This document shows, one piece after another, positions 7,884-17,248 of a stretch of DNA of 60,785 nucleotides. Origin of the DNA: Pedobacter sp. ASV12 (GTDB taxonomy: Bacteria; Bacteroidota; Bacteroidia; Sphingobacteriales; Sphingobacteriaceae); assembly GCF_016429155.1 (NCBI RefSeq), contig NZ_JAELUC010000015.1:1-60785 (forward strand), written 5' to 3'. The translations under genes and the position numbers were made by a program. Position 1 is the first letter of the stretch. Every line of letters begins with the position of its first letter. The notes beneath the pieces were generated by a model. That model was not told the origin of the DNA. It did no database searches and saw nothing but the letters and a program-made list of their open reading frames with translations.

Positions 7884-10535
7884 ATGCGCTCAGTTTTTTT
7901 AAGTTTTAGCTTTTTCCTTCTGTTTTTCGGAGCGCAATTCACTGTTTTGGCGCAAAACAAGTCATTGGATATCCGTTTGGATTCGTTGCAAAAGGCCAAT
8001 GATTTAAGCGGGTGGATTTACGAGCGGCTGGAGTATGCCAAAAACAATCCGCAGGCAAACCTGACCTTCCTCTTGCAAACCCAGGCCAAGCTGTGGCGCA
8101 AGGCTAAAAACCAAACCGAACATTTTGCCTATTTAGATCTGCTGAATGTGCAGGGTTACCATCAATTGTTAACCGGCAATATCTTAGGTTCCATCAACAG
8201 TTACGAATCGGCTTTTGCCTATTATTTGAAAAACGAAGTGGTCGACTATGAAATTGTCGACTACACTTTAAAGCCTTTAAGCAACAACTACACCCGCCTG
8301 GGCGACTACGAACGGGCGCTCTACCTGCAACGCAGAACCCTCAATTTTCAGCTCAAAAATCAATATCCTCCAACAGACATAGCCTCCATGTACGGCAACA
8401 TGGCCATTTGCTACCAATCAATGGGCAATTTGGCCGAAGCCGAAAAAAACGTTGGCGAAGGCCTGAAACTAGCCGCCAAAGATGCCCAAACACGAGTGGT
8501 TTTACGCAACGTTTTGGCTGGTATATTTTTCGAGAGAAAGGAATACCAGAAAGCTGCCCAGCTGATCGAAGCCAACATCAGTGCCCAACGGCAAAACCTC
8601 ACTGCCGAGAGTGCCTATTGGCTGGCAAGCTCATTTTCCACTGCCGGCAATATCTATATGGCCTTGAATCAGCCCCAAAAGGCCGATGCCTATCTTTCGA
8701 AGGCAATTGATTTGCTCAACCGCTATTACCCCAACAAATGGCTCAGGGAAAAGGCCAATCTGTTTACCCAAAGGGGGCGATTGAAATTACAGCAACAACA
8801 ACCCTTACAAGCCATCCAATTTTTCGACAAAACACTACTCACCTTAAAAATAAAAGACGGCAGCAACAACCTCATTACGCAAAGGATTTATGGCGATAAC
8901 CGGGTGATGGAGGTTTTTGAACAGCTTGCCATGGCGCATCAACAGCTTAAGCAGGCTGATTTGGCCATCAAATATATGAAGCTGGCTTTGTTGGCCGGCG
9001 ATAAAATAAGAAATGAATTTGCCGACGACCAGACCAAGGAGCGTTTACAGGCCGATTTGAAAAACACAGCCGAAAAAGGAATCGAAATCAGCTACCAGCT
9101 TTACCAGCAAACCCACGAAAAATATTTGCTGCGCGAAATCCTGATTTTTGCAGAACAGAGCAAAAGCCGAACGTTGCTAGACCAAATCAGGCGCAACCAG
9201 CAATTGATGGGGCTTAACCAAAAGGATTCGCTTTTTGTCAAAAAACGAAACCTCGAGCTGGCCATTACCTATCAGGAAAAACAGGAGCTGGAAGGCATTG
9301 CATCGGCCAGCCAGCATATTGCGGGGCTTAAGTATGATTTAGCCCTGATCAACAAACAATTGCAACAAAAATATCGGCAACTGCAAACGGCCAGCCCAGC
9401 ATTTGCAACCTCCTTGCCAACCCAAAGAACGCTGGAATATTTTGTAGGCGAACAGGCCATTTATCTTCTCGATATGGGCAACGGCCAAATCAATTCGGTG
9501 CAGTCCCTGCCCGATGCACCTCAAGTCAAGCTGGCCATCCAAACCTATGTCAACACTTATTTCCAACATGGGCCAAATGCGATGCTCAACTCGCCCAGAG
9601 CATTCTATTTGGCTTCTTATCAGCTTTACAAAACCATACTGCAAGGGGTTCATTTAAACAAAGGCGAAAGCCTAACCATTATTCCAGATGGGATTTTGGG
9701 CTATGTTTCTTTTGATGGATTGCTCACCAACAATCAATACAGCCCAAACATTTCGGCCTGGCCATTTTTGATCAAGAACAACACCATTACCTATGCTTTT
9801 TCGCTCCAGACCTTAAGCGCCAATGCGAAAAAAAACAAGCAAGAGGGCTTTGCAGGCTTTTTTATTACACATCAACAAACCAACAATGCCCCTCTAAAAG
9901 CAGTACAGGCTGAGGCTGATGGCCTAAAAAAACTGATCAGGGGCCGATTTTTGTTTAACGAACAAGCCAATGCGAAAAGCTTTAAAAAAGAATTTGGACG
10001 TAATCAGGTATTACATATCGGCACCCATGCCTATCTATCGGGCACAAACCAAGAACCTACGCTCGATTTTGGTCCAGAAAAATTGTTTCTGTTCGAACTG
10101 ACTGCCCAACAAAAAGCACCTTCATTAGTGGTATTAAGCGCTTGTAGAACCGCCGATGGCTTGTTGGCCAATGGCGAAGGTATAATCAGTTTATCGAGGG
10201 GCTTTAACGCCATTGGCACATCGGCTACCATTGCCGGCTTATGGAACGTAAACGATGTGGCCGCTTCGGTTATCACCTGCAACTTTTATAAGAACCTATT
10301 AAACGGAGAAAACAATGGGCAGGCTTTGCATCGAGCCAAACTAGACTGGTTGCAAATGCCTCAACACAACGATGCACTGTATTTGCCTTATTATTGGGAT
10401 AGCCTGATTTATATGGGCACTGATCAACAAATAAATTTGGCAACACCGTTCCGTTGGCCATGGGTTACAGGTATTGGCGTCTTGGTTCTTCTGATGACAA
10501 TCGCTTTGATTTGGTTCAGAAAAAAAAGAGCATAG
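7884..10535 (+). CDS. TPR-CHAT domain protein (caspase-like peptidase)
   Basis: The 883-aa protein has an N-terminal signal or anchor (1-23). TPR repeats span about 90-400 (for example TRLGDYERALYLQRR and NQPQKADAYLSKAIDLL), and a coiled region lies at about 440-500. The CHAT peptidase domain occupies about 590-850. Its likely catalytic pair is His715 in HIGTHAY and Cys754 in VLSACRT, both intact. A single helix at about 861-877, followed by RKKRA, would anchor the C-terminus in the inner membrane, leaving TPR and peptidase outside the cytoplasm if the signal peptide is used. CHAT proteins are caspase-related proteases, some acting in phage defence or programmed death. The ECF sigma and lipoprotein neighbours point instead to an envelope role, but this is open. 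Confidence 0.88.
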   Translation: MRSVFLSFSFFLLFFGAQFTVLAQNKSLDIRLDSLQKANDLSGWIYERLEYAKNNPQANLTFLLQTQAKLWRKAKNQTEHFAYLDLLNVQGYHQLLTGNILGSINSYESAFAYYLKNEVVDYEIVDYTLKPLSNNYTRLGDYERALYLQRRTLNFQLKNQYPPTDIASMYGNMAICYQSMGNLAEAEKNVGEGLKLAAKDAQTRVVLRNVLAGIFFERKEYQKAAQLIEANISAQRQNLTAESAYWLASSFSTAGNIYMALNQPQKADAYLSKAIDLLNRYYPNKWLREKANLFTQRGRLKLQQQQPLQAIQFFDKTLLTLKIKDGSNNLITQRIYGDNRVMEVFEQLAMAHQQLKQADLAIKYMKLALLAGDKIRNEFADDQTKERLQADLKNTAEKGIEISYQLYQQTHEKYLLREILIFAEQSKSRTLLDQIRRNQQLMGLNQKDSLFVKKRNLELAITYQEKQELEGIASASQHIAGLKYDLALINKQLQQKYRQLQTASPAFATSLPTQRTLEYFVGEQAIYLLDMGNGQINSVQSLPDAPQVKLAIQTYVNTYFQHGPNAMLNSPRAFYLASYQLYKTILQGVHLNKGESLTIIPDGILGYVSFDGLLTNNQYSPNISAWPFLIKNNTITYAFSLQTLSANAKKNKQEGFAGFFITHQQTNNAPLKAVQAEADGLKKLIRGRFLFNEQANAKSFKKEFGRNQVLHIGTHAYLSGTNQEPTLDFGPEKLFLFELTAQQKAPSLVVLSACRTADGLLANGEGIISLSRGFNAIGTSATIAGLWNVNDVAASVITCNFYKNLLNGENNGQALHRAKLDWLQMPQHNDALYLPYYWDSLIYMGTDQQINLATPFRWPWVTGIGVLVLLMTIALIWFRKKRA

Positions 10536-10595
10536 ATTGCACAAGCACCATCTCCAACACCTAGGCAAGTCAAAATCCAAACAACCAAATTCTAA

Positions 10596-10724
10596 ACACC
10601 TTAGCCTCTCTTAGGTGTCTGAGGTGGTAAAAAAATAATAGCTAAGCATCATTTTCACCACCTAAGAAACCTTAGCAAATTTCAAAAAGCTAATTAACTA
10701 TAATAATCTTAACCTCTCTTAGGT
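10596..10724. repeat. Short intergenic repeats (CCTCTCTTAGGT twice, with an ACACCT/AGGTGT inverted pair)
   Basis: CCTCTCTTAGGT occurs at 10605-10616 and again at 10713-10724. ACACCT (10596-10601) and AGGTGT (10613-10618) are inverted, and CACCTAAG and CCTTAG variants lie between the copies. The second copy contains the stop codon of the minus-strand gene that ends at 10719. No T-tailed terminator stem was found, although two genes converge here. Confidence 0.55.
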
Positions 10725-11081
10725 ACGTGAGACTTCCAAAAAATAAATCTTTTGGGGCAAATCATTAAAAACAAAGCGGGTTACTTCGCAGAGCCAGAGT
10801 TTCAATCCAACTTTTTTGCCTTGATAGGTTTCCAGGTAATAATCGCCACCGCCACCTAAATTAGCTTCACGAGCGTGCAACAGTGTTAAGATGGCTGCGT
10901 TTTCGAATTGTTCGTCGGCCAGCCAAAGTTTTAAGGCAGTACCTTTATGGCTTAAAAGCTCCAACCATTGATCGGCACCCTCCACCAGCTGCAAATCATC
11001 AGGATCGCCTTTCCATTCGGGCAAAAGCACATACCATTCGCCCTTGTTGTTCTTTTTAAACTCAAGTATTCTTTTTGGCAT
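10719..11081 (-). CDS. Small uncharacterised protein, possibly DUF6717-like
   Basis: The product is a 120-aa soluble protein with no signal peptide. The N-terminal half (ILEFKKNNKGEWYVLLPEWKG and ADQWLELLS) has the look of a conserved hypothetical of the DUF6717 type, which I offer only as a resemblance. A Gly-rich turn (LGGGGDYYLE) sits near residue 75. Its ATG lies 20 bp inside the 3' end of glgB, so it is translationally coupled to the branching enzyme and may act in glycogen metabolism; that is context only. The last codons and stop fall in an intergenic repeat. Confidence 0.7.
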   Translation of the reverse strand: MPKRILEFKKNNKGEWYVLLPEWKGDPDDLQLVEGADQWLELLSHKGTALKLWLADEQFENAAILTLLHAREANLGGGGDYYLETYQGKKVGLKLWLCEVTRFVFNDLPQKIYFLEVSRT

Positions 11082-13065
11082 CGGCTCCTGTTTCTTTTTT
11101 AAAAATAGCAGCTCCCAATGGTGGCAAATTAATCGCTATCGACTGTTTGCGGTGGTTGCAATCTATATTTTCCGTAGCTATGGCTTTTGGATTAAGCTGG
11201 TCGCTTCCGTAAAACTCGGACGCATCGGTATTGAATATTTCCTTCCATTTGCCCTTTGCAGGCACACCGACCCTAAAATTCTCGCGGTATACCGGCGTAA
11301 GGTTCAGCACCACCAGCAAGGTATCTTTAGGCTTGGAGCCTTTTCTGCAATACGTAAATACAGATTGATCCATATCGTCGGCATTGATCCATTCAAAACC
11401 TTCGTAAGAAAAATGATATTGATAAAGCGCCGGTTCTGAGCGGTAAAGCCGGTTCAAAGCCTTCACCAGCTTTTGCATGCCGGCATGTGGCGCATATTGC
11501 AACAAATCCCAATTGAGCGATTCATTAAAATTCCATTCGTTGGTTTGCGCAAATTCGTTGCCCATAAACAGCAGCTTGGTTCCCGGATGCGTAAACATGT
11601 AGGCATACAAGGCCCTCAGGTTGGCAAATTTTTGCCATTCATCGCCGGGCATTTTGTAAATCATAGAAGATTTGCCATGCACTACCTCATCATGCGAAAA
11701 GGGCAGCATAAAATTCTCGCTAAAGGCATACGAAATGCTAAAAGTTAGTTGGTGATGATGGTATTTCCGGTTAATGGGATCATTTTTGAAGTACTTTAGG
11801 GTGTCGTTCATCCAACCCATCATCCATTTCATGCCAAAACCCAAGCCACCTGCAAACACCGGCCGGGTTACCCCATCAAAAGTGCTGCTTTCTTCTGCAA
11901 TGGTCTGCACACCTTGATAATTGCCATAAACGGCTTCGTTCAGGTCTTTCAAAAAGCTAATGGCGCCTAAGTTCTCGCTGCCGCCATATGCATTGGTTCC
12001 GGCTTCTTCGGGTGTTCTCGAAAAATCGAAATAGAGCATCGAAGCCACAGCATCAACACGCAGACCATCGGCATGGTATTTTTCTAACCAAAACAAGGCA
12101 TTACTAATGAGAAAAGAACGTACTTCGTTACGGTCGTAATTGAAAATGTACGATTTCCAATCGGGATGGAAGCCCTTGCGCATATCGGCATGTTCAAACA
12201 GGTGCGTTCCGTCGAAATTAAACAAACCGTTGGCGTCGCCAGGAAAATGCGAAGGCACCCAGTCTAAAATAACCGCAATATGATGCTGGTGCAACTGGTC
12301 GATCAGGTACATGAGATCTTGTGGCGCGCCATGCCTGGAACTTGCGGCAAAATAGCCGGTAACCTGATAACCCCAGGATGGATAGTAGGGGTATTCCATG
12401 ATAGGCATCAGCTCTACATGGGTAAAGCCCATTTCCAAAATATAAGGCACTAACGTATTGGCAATTTCGCCATAGCTTAATACCCTTTCAGGGTTGCTTG
12501 GATCGCGTTGCCAAGAACCCAAATGCAATTCGTAAACCGAAATCGGCTGGTTAAGCGCATTGAGTTTGGGCCTTTTCCTTAACCAAGCTTTGTCTTTCCA
12601 GCTGTAGTCGACATCCCAAACAATAGAAGCCTTTTGTGGCGGGTGTTCCCAGCGCAGCGCATAGGGATCGCCTTTTTCAATATCGCTGCCATCAAAACCT
12701 TTGAGGTAATATTTATAAATTTCGCCTTTAGCTACATGCGGAATAAAACCTTCCCAAATACCCGATTCGTCCCAGCGTTTATTTAACGGATGGCTTTCCC
12801 TACTCCAACCATTAAAATTGCCCATTACGGCAACCTGTTGTGCATTAGGCGCCCATACGGCAAAATAGGTACCAGCCACCTGGTTTACGGTACAAAGGTG
12901 TGCCCCCATTTTCTCGTACAAACGGAAATGCTTGCCCAGCAAAAACAGCGAAACATCAAATTCGGTAAACAAGCTGTAGGCCCAAACACTTTTAAAAGCA
13001 TCCAGTACTTTTTCTTTAGGGGATGACTTTCCTTTACCCTTGGTATTTTTTTTAGTGCCGGCCAT
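11062..13065 (-). CDS. glgB: 1,4-alpha-glucan branching enzyme
   Basis: This cytoplasmic enzyme of glycogen synthesis cuts alpha-1,4 chains and transfers them as alpha-1,6 branches. It is 667 aa, a normal length. A basic N-terminal tail (1-20) precedes a CBM48 module (about 60-150, with FAVWAPNAQQVAVMGNFNGW). The GH13 barrel shows region I DWVPSHF (about 268-274), region II DGLRVDAV with nucleophile Asp338, region III TIAEESS with Glu391, and region IV FSHDEVVHG with Asp459. A beta-domain closes the C-terminus. It lies 92 bp after the GH31 gene, with no terminator seen between, and overlaps the next small gene by 20 bp. Confidence 0.97.
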   Translation of the reverse strand: MAGTKKNTKGKGKSSPKEKVLDAFKSVWAYSLFTEFDVSLFLLGKHFRLYEKMGAHLCTVNQVAGTYFAVWAPNAQQVAVMGNFNGWSRESHPLNKRWDESGIWEGFIPHVAKGEIYKYYLKGFDGSDIEKGDPYALRWEHPPQKASIVWDVDYSWKDKAWLRKRPKLNALNQPISVYELHLGSWQRDPSNPERVLSYGEIANTLVPYILEMGFTHVELMPIMEYPYYPSWGYQVTGYFAASSRHGAPQDLMYLIDQLHQHHIAVILDWVPSHFPGDANGLFNFDGTHLFEHADMRKGFHPDWKSYIFNYDRNEVRSFLISNALFWLEKYHADGLRVDAVASMLYFDFSRTPEEAGTNAYGGSENLGAISFLKDLNEAVYGNYQGVQTIAEESSTFDGVTRPVFAGGLGFGMKWMMGWMNDTLKYFKNDPINRKYHHHQLTFSISYAFSENFMLPFSHDEVVHGKSSMIYKMPGDEWQKFANLRALYAYMFTHPGTKLLFMGNEFAQTNEWNFNESLNWDLLQYAPHAGMQKLVKALNRLYRSEPALYQYHFSYEGFEWINADDMDQSVFTYCRKGSKPKDTLLVVLNLTPVYRENFRVGVPAKGKWKEIFNTDASEFYGSDQLNPKAIATENIDCNHRKQSIAINLPPLGAAIFKKETGADAKKNT

Positions 13066-13157
13066 ATCTGGTTTTTGGGGTGGTTAATTGTTCTTTGTTA
13101 GAATTTAAGTATCTCCATTTTACAATATAACAGTATCAGCCATTAAATAATTACTCC

Positions 13158-15629
13158 TTAAGCACCAATAATCTTGATATGGATAAAGTTTTTGTTCGAT
13201 TTAAATCTCAATCGCTTGCGCTCATCCAAATAAAAATCGGTGATTTCCTTATCGTCGGCAAAAACCTTGGCTACTTCAAAAGGCAGTCCGATTACATTGT
13301 AATCATACAATTCATAATTCGGGGTGTACAAACCTTCTACAACCTGCTCGATAAAAAGATTATGGCCATCGCCTTTTACCACAAATTTCTTTTCCAGGTA
13401 GATATCCTGTTCATAGGCAAAAGTATCGCCATGGTCTTCGAACATAAACGAATTGACCTCATAATCGGCATAGTAGATGTTGAGCCAAACCTCGTCTATC
13501 GGTTTTTCGCCCACATATTGCATCACTGGATATTCGGGCAATACCGAGCCTGCCCGAACAAACAGCGGCATGTCTTCTAAAGGGGCTTCAATATCGTACT
13601 CGTTGCCTCCGTTGAGCAATTCGTGCGTCCAGAAATTGTACCATTGGCCTTTAGGCAGGTATACAACCCGCGAAGTGGCGCCTTGTTCCAATACCGGACA
13701 AACCAACAGCTTATCGCCAAAGGTAAATTCATCCTGACGGAAGTGGTTGCCGATATTTTCCTGCTCGAGCATGGCCAATGGCCTCAAAATTGGGAAACCA
13801 TAGCGATGATGCTCCCAAAACACCGAATAGATGTATGGCATTAGGCGGTAGCGCAACTCGATAAATTTACGGTTGATGCTGGTAAAGGGTTCGCCAAAGC
13901 TCCAAGGTTCGCGCTCGGAGGTATCGCCGGCCGAGTGTGCCCGCATAAACGGCGAGAAAGTGCCCAGCTGGATCCAGCGGGTAAACAACTCGCCATCGGG
14001 CTCGCCACTAAAACCGCCGATATCTGTTCCGATAAACGGAGCACCAGAAATAGACATACGCTGACACTGGATATTGCCCAGTTTGAGGTGTTCCCAGGTG
14101 GCCACGTTATCACCGGTCCATATACAGGCGTAGCGTTGTACGCCAGAATAGCCTGCCCGGGTGATGGTAAAGGGACGTTTGTTGCGCATCAGTTTTTTCA
14201 AACCGTCGTAGGTTGAACGTACCATTTGCATACCGTAAATGTTGTGCGCTTTGCGGTGCGATCCGCGATAGCCATCGAAATTATGTCGAACATCGTTAGG
14301 GAAAGTACCGGCCCCAAACACGGCCGGCTCGTTCATGTCGTTCCAAAACCCGGCTACGCCCAAATCAACCAGCTCTTTGTACAGCCCGCCCCACCATTGC
14401 CTTACCGTTGGATTGGTAAAATCAGGGAATTGGCAACGACCCGGCCAAACGTGGCCTTCCATAAAGTAATCGTCACTTCGGCGACAGAAATAATTGTTTT
14501 CCTTGCCTTCCTTAAACACCCAGTAATTATCGTCTACTTTAATTCCCGGATCGATCATCACCACGGTTTTCATCCCGATGCTTGCCAGGTCCTTGATCAT
14601 TTTTTTAGGATCTGGAAAATACTTTTTGTTCCAGGTAAAGCAACGATAGCCATCCATGTAGTCGATATCCAGATAAATGGCATCGCAAGGAATTTGGCGT
14701 TCCCTGAAGCCTTCGGCAATTGCCCTTACCTTAGATTCTGGGTAATAGCTCCAACGGCATTGGTGATAGCCCAAAGCCCATTTTGGTGGCAATTTATGCG
14801 TACCGGTTAAGCTTTGGTAGCGTTTTACCACATCCATCATGTGTGGCCCGTGGATATAATAGTATTGCAGTTCTCCGCCGTCGGCCCAAAAACTGGTTTT
14901 CAGGTGGTCTTCCTTGCCAAAATCGAAATAAGAGCGGAAAGTATTATCGAAAAAGATGCCATAAGAGGCCCCTTGATGTACGCCGATATAAAACGGAATG
15001 GTACGGTAAAGCGGATCTTGATCCCAGCCAAAAGAGTAGGCATCGGTATTCCAGTTCTGGAATTTACGTCCCCGTAGGTTCATATTGCCCGATTTATCGC
15101 CCAAGCCAAAGAAATTCTCCTCGGGCAGGCAATTTTTGGTAGCGAATACGTAATAGCCGCCAAACTCAACGTTTTCTTCCCAGTGCATCGGCGAACTGTC
15201 TTCGCTCATCACCATACTCGTGTGATTGTCGAGGAATGAGATATGAAAGGTTTCCTTGTTCAGTTTGCAGGTAACGGTATTGGTGGCAATCAGGTAGTCC
15301 TCGTCGGTTTCTTCGAGCCTGAAAGTGCTCACGCGTTGATCTACCTGAGGTACGGCATAAGAAAAATCGTCGAGAAAAACACTGTGAGGTGCCATTCTTA
15401 CCCGGATAATCTCGTCGCTCACTACCCTCACTTCTACCCGCGCATTTCCATCTGAAAAATAAAACCTGTTGTCTTCTTTTTTGACCTCAACGATGGCAGT
15501 GAGGTATTGTTTGACGATAGGCTTTAAACTGGTAACAGGGTTATTCAGGTGCTGAATAATATCATCTTCAATATGTTCTGTAGCAATTACTGGCGTTTCT
15601 TTTTCTTCTTTGTTCAGTTCTTCTTCCAT
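13158..15629 (-). CDS. Cytoplasmic alpha-glucosidase, glycoside hydrolase family 31
   Basis: The enzyme releases glucose from the non-reducing ends of alpha-glucans. I choose the ATG at 15629 (823 aa); an upstream in-frame TTG at 15650 would add seven residues. There is no signal peptide, so it should be cytoplasmic. An N-terminal beta-sandwich (to about 270) precedes the (beta/alpha)8 barrel. The nucleophile Asp is in GFWNDMNEP (Asp438 counted from the TTG start) and the acid/base Asp in IWTGDN (Asp514). GTDIGGFSGEPDGE follows, then two C-terminal beta domains. It would finish maltodextrins taken up by the MFS carrier. A promoter element and a palindrome lie upstream, so it may start its own transcript together with glgB. 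Confidence 0.94.
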   Translation of the reverse strand: MEEELNKEEKETPVIATEHIEDDIIQHLNNPVTSLKPIVKQYLTAIVEVKKEDNRFYFSDGNARVEVRVVSDEIIRVRMAPHSVFLDDFSYAVPQVDQRVSTFRLEETDEDYLIATNTVTCKLNKETFHISFLDNHTSMVMSEDSSPMHWEENVEFGGYYVFATKNCLPEENFFGLGDKSGNMNLRGRKFQNWNTDAYSFGWDQDPLYRTIPFYIGVHQGASYGIFFDNTFRSYFDFGKEDHLKTSFWADGGELQYYYIHGPHMMDVVKRYQSLTGTHKLPPKWALGYHQCRWSYYPESKVRAIAEGFRERQIPCDAIYLDIDYMDGYRCFTWNKKYFPDPKKMIKDLASIGMKTVVMIDPGIKVDDNYWVFKEGKENNYFCRRSDDYFMEGHVWPGRCQFPDFTNPTVRQWWGGLYKELVDLGVAGFWNDMNEPAVFGAGTFPNDVRHNFDGYRGSHRKAHNIYGMQMVRSTYDGLKKLMRNKRPFTITRAGYSGVQRYACIWTGDNVATWEHLKLGNIQCQRMSISGAPFIGTDIGGFSGEPDGELFTRWIQLGTFSPFMRAHSAGDTSEREPWSFGEPFTSINRKFIELRYRLMPYIYSVFWEHHRYGFPILRPLAMLEQENIGNHFRQDEFTFGDKLLVCPVLEQGATSRVVYLPKGQWYNFWTHELLNGGNEYDIEAPLEDMPLFVRAGSVLPEYPVMQYVGEKPIDEVWLNIYYADYEVNSFMFEDHGDTFAYEQDIYLEKKFVVKGDGHNLFIEQVVEGLYTPNYELYDYNVIGLPFEVAKVFADDKEITDFYLDERKRLRFKSNKNFIHIKIIGA

Positions 15630-15690
15630 AAGTTTATCTTCGTTTCCCAATTAAAACCAATCCTATTCTTTATTTTGAATAATATTGGCC

Positions 15691-15709
15691 GTTGGCGCTC
15701 CTTGCCAAC
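15691..15709. promoter_or_regulatory. Palindrome GTTGGC-N7-GCCAAC, candidate operator
   Basis: GTTGGC (15691-15696) and GCCAAC (15704-15709) form a perfect 6-bp inverted repeat with a 7-nt centre. A third half-site, GCCAAC, lies at 15750-15755, and both GCCAAC copies continue as GCCAACAAA. The palindrome sits where transcription from the adjacent TAnnTTTG element would begin, a typical repressor position. The regulator is unknown and no regulator gene is nearby. Confidence 0.4.
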
Positions 15710-15716
15710 AAATTTA
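15709..15716 (-). promoter_or_regulatory. Candidate -7 element (TAAATTTG) for the GH31-glgB unit
   Basis: On the minus strand the site is TAAATTTG, an exact match to TAnnTTTG. It lies about 80 nt before the ATG at 15629. No -33 element at 19-21 nt spacing was found. Confidence 0.4.
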
Positions 15717-15841
15717 ACGCTCATCCTTGTCGGCCTGTTGACAAAGAACGCCAACAAAAGCAACAAGGAACTAGGATAAACATATTAAAAATCCCTTAGT
15801 TATCCTCCATTTTTTTGAGGTTTTTACAAGTCGTGTGATTT

Positions 15842-17209
15842 TTACACCGAGCGTCCCTCTTCTACTTCCAATCTATTGGCCAGAACTTCGTCGGTACGCT
15901 TGGGCTCCCTTACAAAAACATAGCAGATAACCGCCGCCAAAATCATCAGTGCACCCCCTAATTGAACGGCCAAAAGCCTATCGTTGTGCAGTACGTTTTT
16001 CATGAGCCAGCCAAAGCCCAATGAGGCTATAATCTCAGGCAATACGATAAAGAAGTTGAAGATGCCCATGTAAATCCCCACTTTATCTTTGGGCAAAGAA
16101 CCGCTGAGCATGGCATAAGGCATAGACAGGATACTGGCCCAAGCAATGCCCACACCGGTCATGCAGAGGTACAGCATGTTTTTGTCGTGCACCCAAGCTA
16201 CACTAATGAGGCCCAGCGCACCGCAAAGCAGACAAAGCGCATGGGTGGTTTTACGCCCCAGCAGATCGGCAATTTTAGGCAACAACAAGGCAAACAAGAA
16301 GGTAACCACGCTATAATAAGCCAAGGTGAGGCTGCCAAAGTCGGCGCCGTGCGCATAAACCGGATCGCTGGCATCTTTACCGCCAAATACGTTTACCGCC
16401 ACGGCAGTTGTGTAATAAAACCACATGAGGAACAGGCCTGGCCAGGTAAAAAACTGCACCAACGACACTACACGCATCCGCTTGGGCATATTGGCCAAGG
16501 CATGAAATATTTCGCGCAGCCCCGAACCCAAACCTTTACTTTCTGAAGTAGTTTCTGCTTTGCTTGAAGGCGGATATTCTTTTGTGGTTAAAACCGTATA
16601 CAGCACCGCTGCAAAGAAGAAAAACGCCCCCAGGTAAAAAGAGAACTTTACGTTTTCTGGAATATTGCCTGGCGAGGCGGTATTGGTAAGGTGGAAAATA
16701 TTGTTCATTACCCAAGGCAACGACGAAGCCACGCTTCCACCCAAACCAATCATGAGGCTTTGCATGATAAAGCCACGGTTTACCTGACTATCGGGCAGTT
16801 TGTCGGTTACAAAGGCACGGAAAGGTTCCATGGCAATATTGCCAAATACATCTAATACCCATAACAAACCCGCAGCCATCCATAAGGTACTACTGTGTGG
16901 CATAAAAATCAAGGCGATACTGCTGATCAATGCACCGATAAAGAAATATGGCCTCCTGCGCCCCCAATGCGGATGCCACGTCTTATCGCTCAAGTAACCG
17001 ATAATGGGTTGCACAATCAGCCCGGTTAAAGGCGCAGCCAAGAACAATAAAGGCACTTGGTCGGCATTAGCCCCCAGGTTTTCGTAAATACGGCCCATAT
17101 TGGCGCGTTGCAGGTCCCAGCCAAACTGGATGCCAAAAAAGCCTACGCTCATGTTGATGATCTGCACGAGAGACAGTTTTGGATTTTCGGTTAATGTTTT
17201 GTGGTTCAT
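15842..17209 (-). CDS. MFS sugar transporter, SLC45/maltose type
   Basis: This inner-membrane carrier of 455 aa has about twelve transmembrane helices. Near the N-terminus it shows GIQFGWDLQRANMGRI and then SDKTWHPHWGRRRPYFFIG, the signature of the SLC45/GPH-like maltose and sucrose carriers. Two halves are separated by a polar loop near residues 215-230 (PPSSKAETTSESKG). It lies 39 bp after the GH13 lipoprotein gene and is the last gene of the pgmB-GH65-GH13 run. It most likely brings maltose or maltodextrins from the periplasm to the cytoplasmic GH65 and GH31 enzymes. Substrate is inferred from the neighbours. Confidence 0.9.
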   Translation of the reverse strand: MNHKTLTENPKLSLVQIINMSVGFFGIQFGWDLQRANMGRIYENLGANADQVPLLFLAAPLTGLIVQPIIGYLSDKTWHPHWGRRRPYFFIGALISSIALIFMPHSSTLWMAAGLLWVLDVFGNIAMEPFRAFVTDKLPDSQVNRGFIMQSLMIGLGGSVASSLPWVMNNIFHLTNTASPGNIPENVKFSFYLGAFFFFAAVLYTVLTTKEYPPSSKAETTSESKGLGSGLREIFHALANMPKRMRVVSLVQFFTWPGLFLMWFYYTTAVAVNVFGGKDASDPVYAHGADFGSLTLAYYSVVTFLFALLLPKIADLLGRKTTHALCLLCGALGLISVAWVHDKNMLYLCMTGVGIAWASILSMPYAMLSGSLPKDKVGIYMGIFNFFIVLPEIIASLGFGWLMKNVLHNDRLLAVQLGGALMILAAVICYVFVREPKRTDEVLANRLEVEEGRSV

Positions 17210-17248
17210 TGGGTTGGTTTATTTGGTTAGGTTTTTAGGTAGTCGCAA

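Noticed and set aside
14226..14810. 194-codon plus-strand frame
   Set aside because: Antisense to the GH31 catalytic domain, with biased composition and no recognisable domain.
15790..15825. Possible terminator CCTC-CATTTTTT-GAGG followed by T5 between the MFS and GH31 genes
   Set aside because: The stem is only 4 bp and its T-run is on the plus strand, while both flanking genes run on the minus strand.
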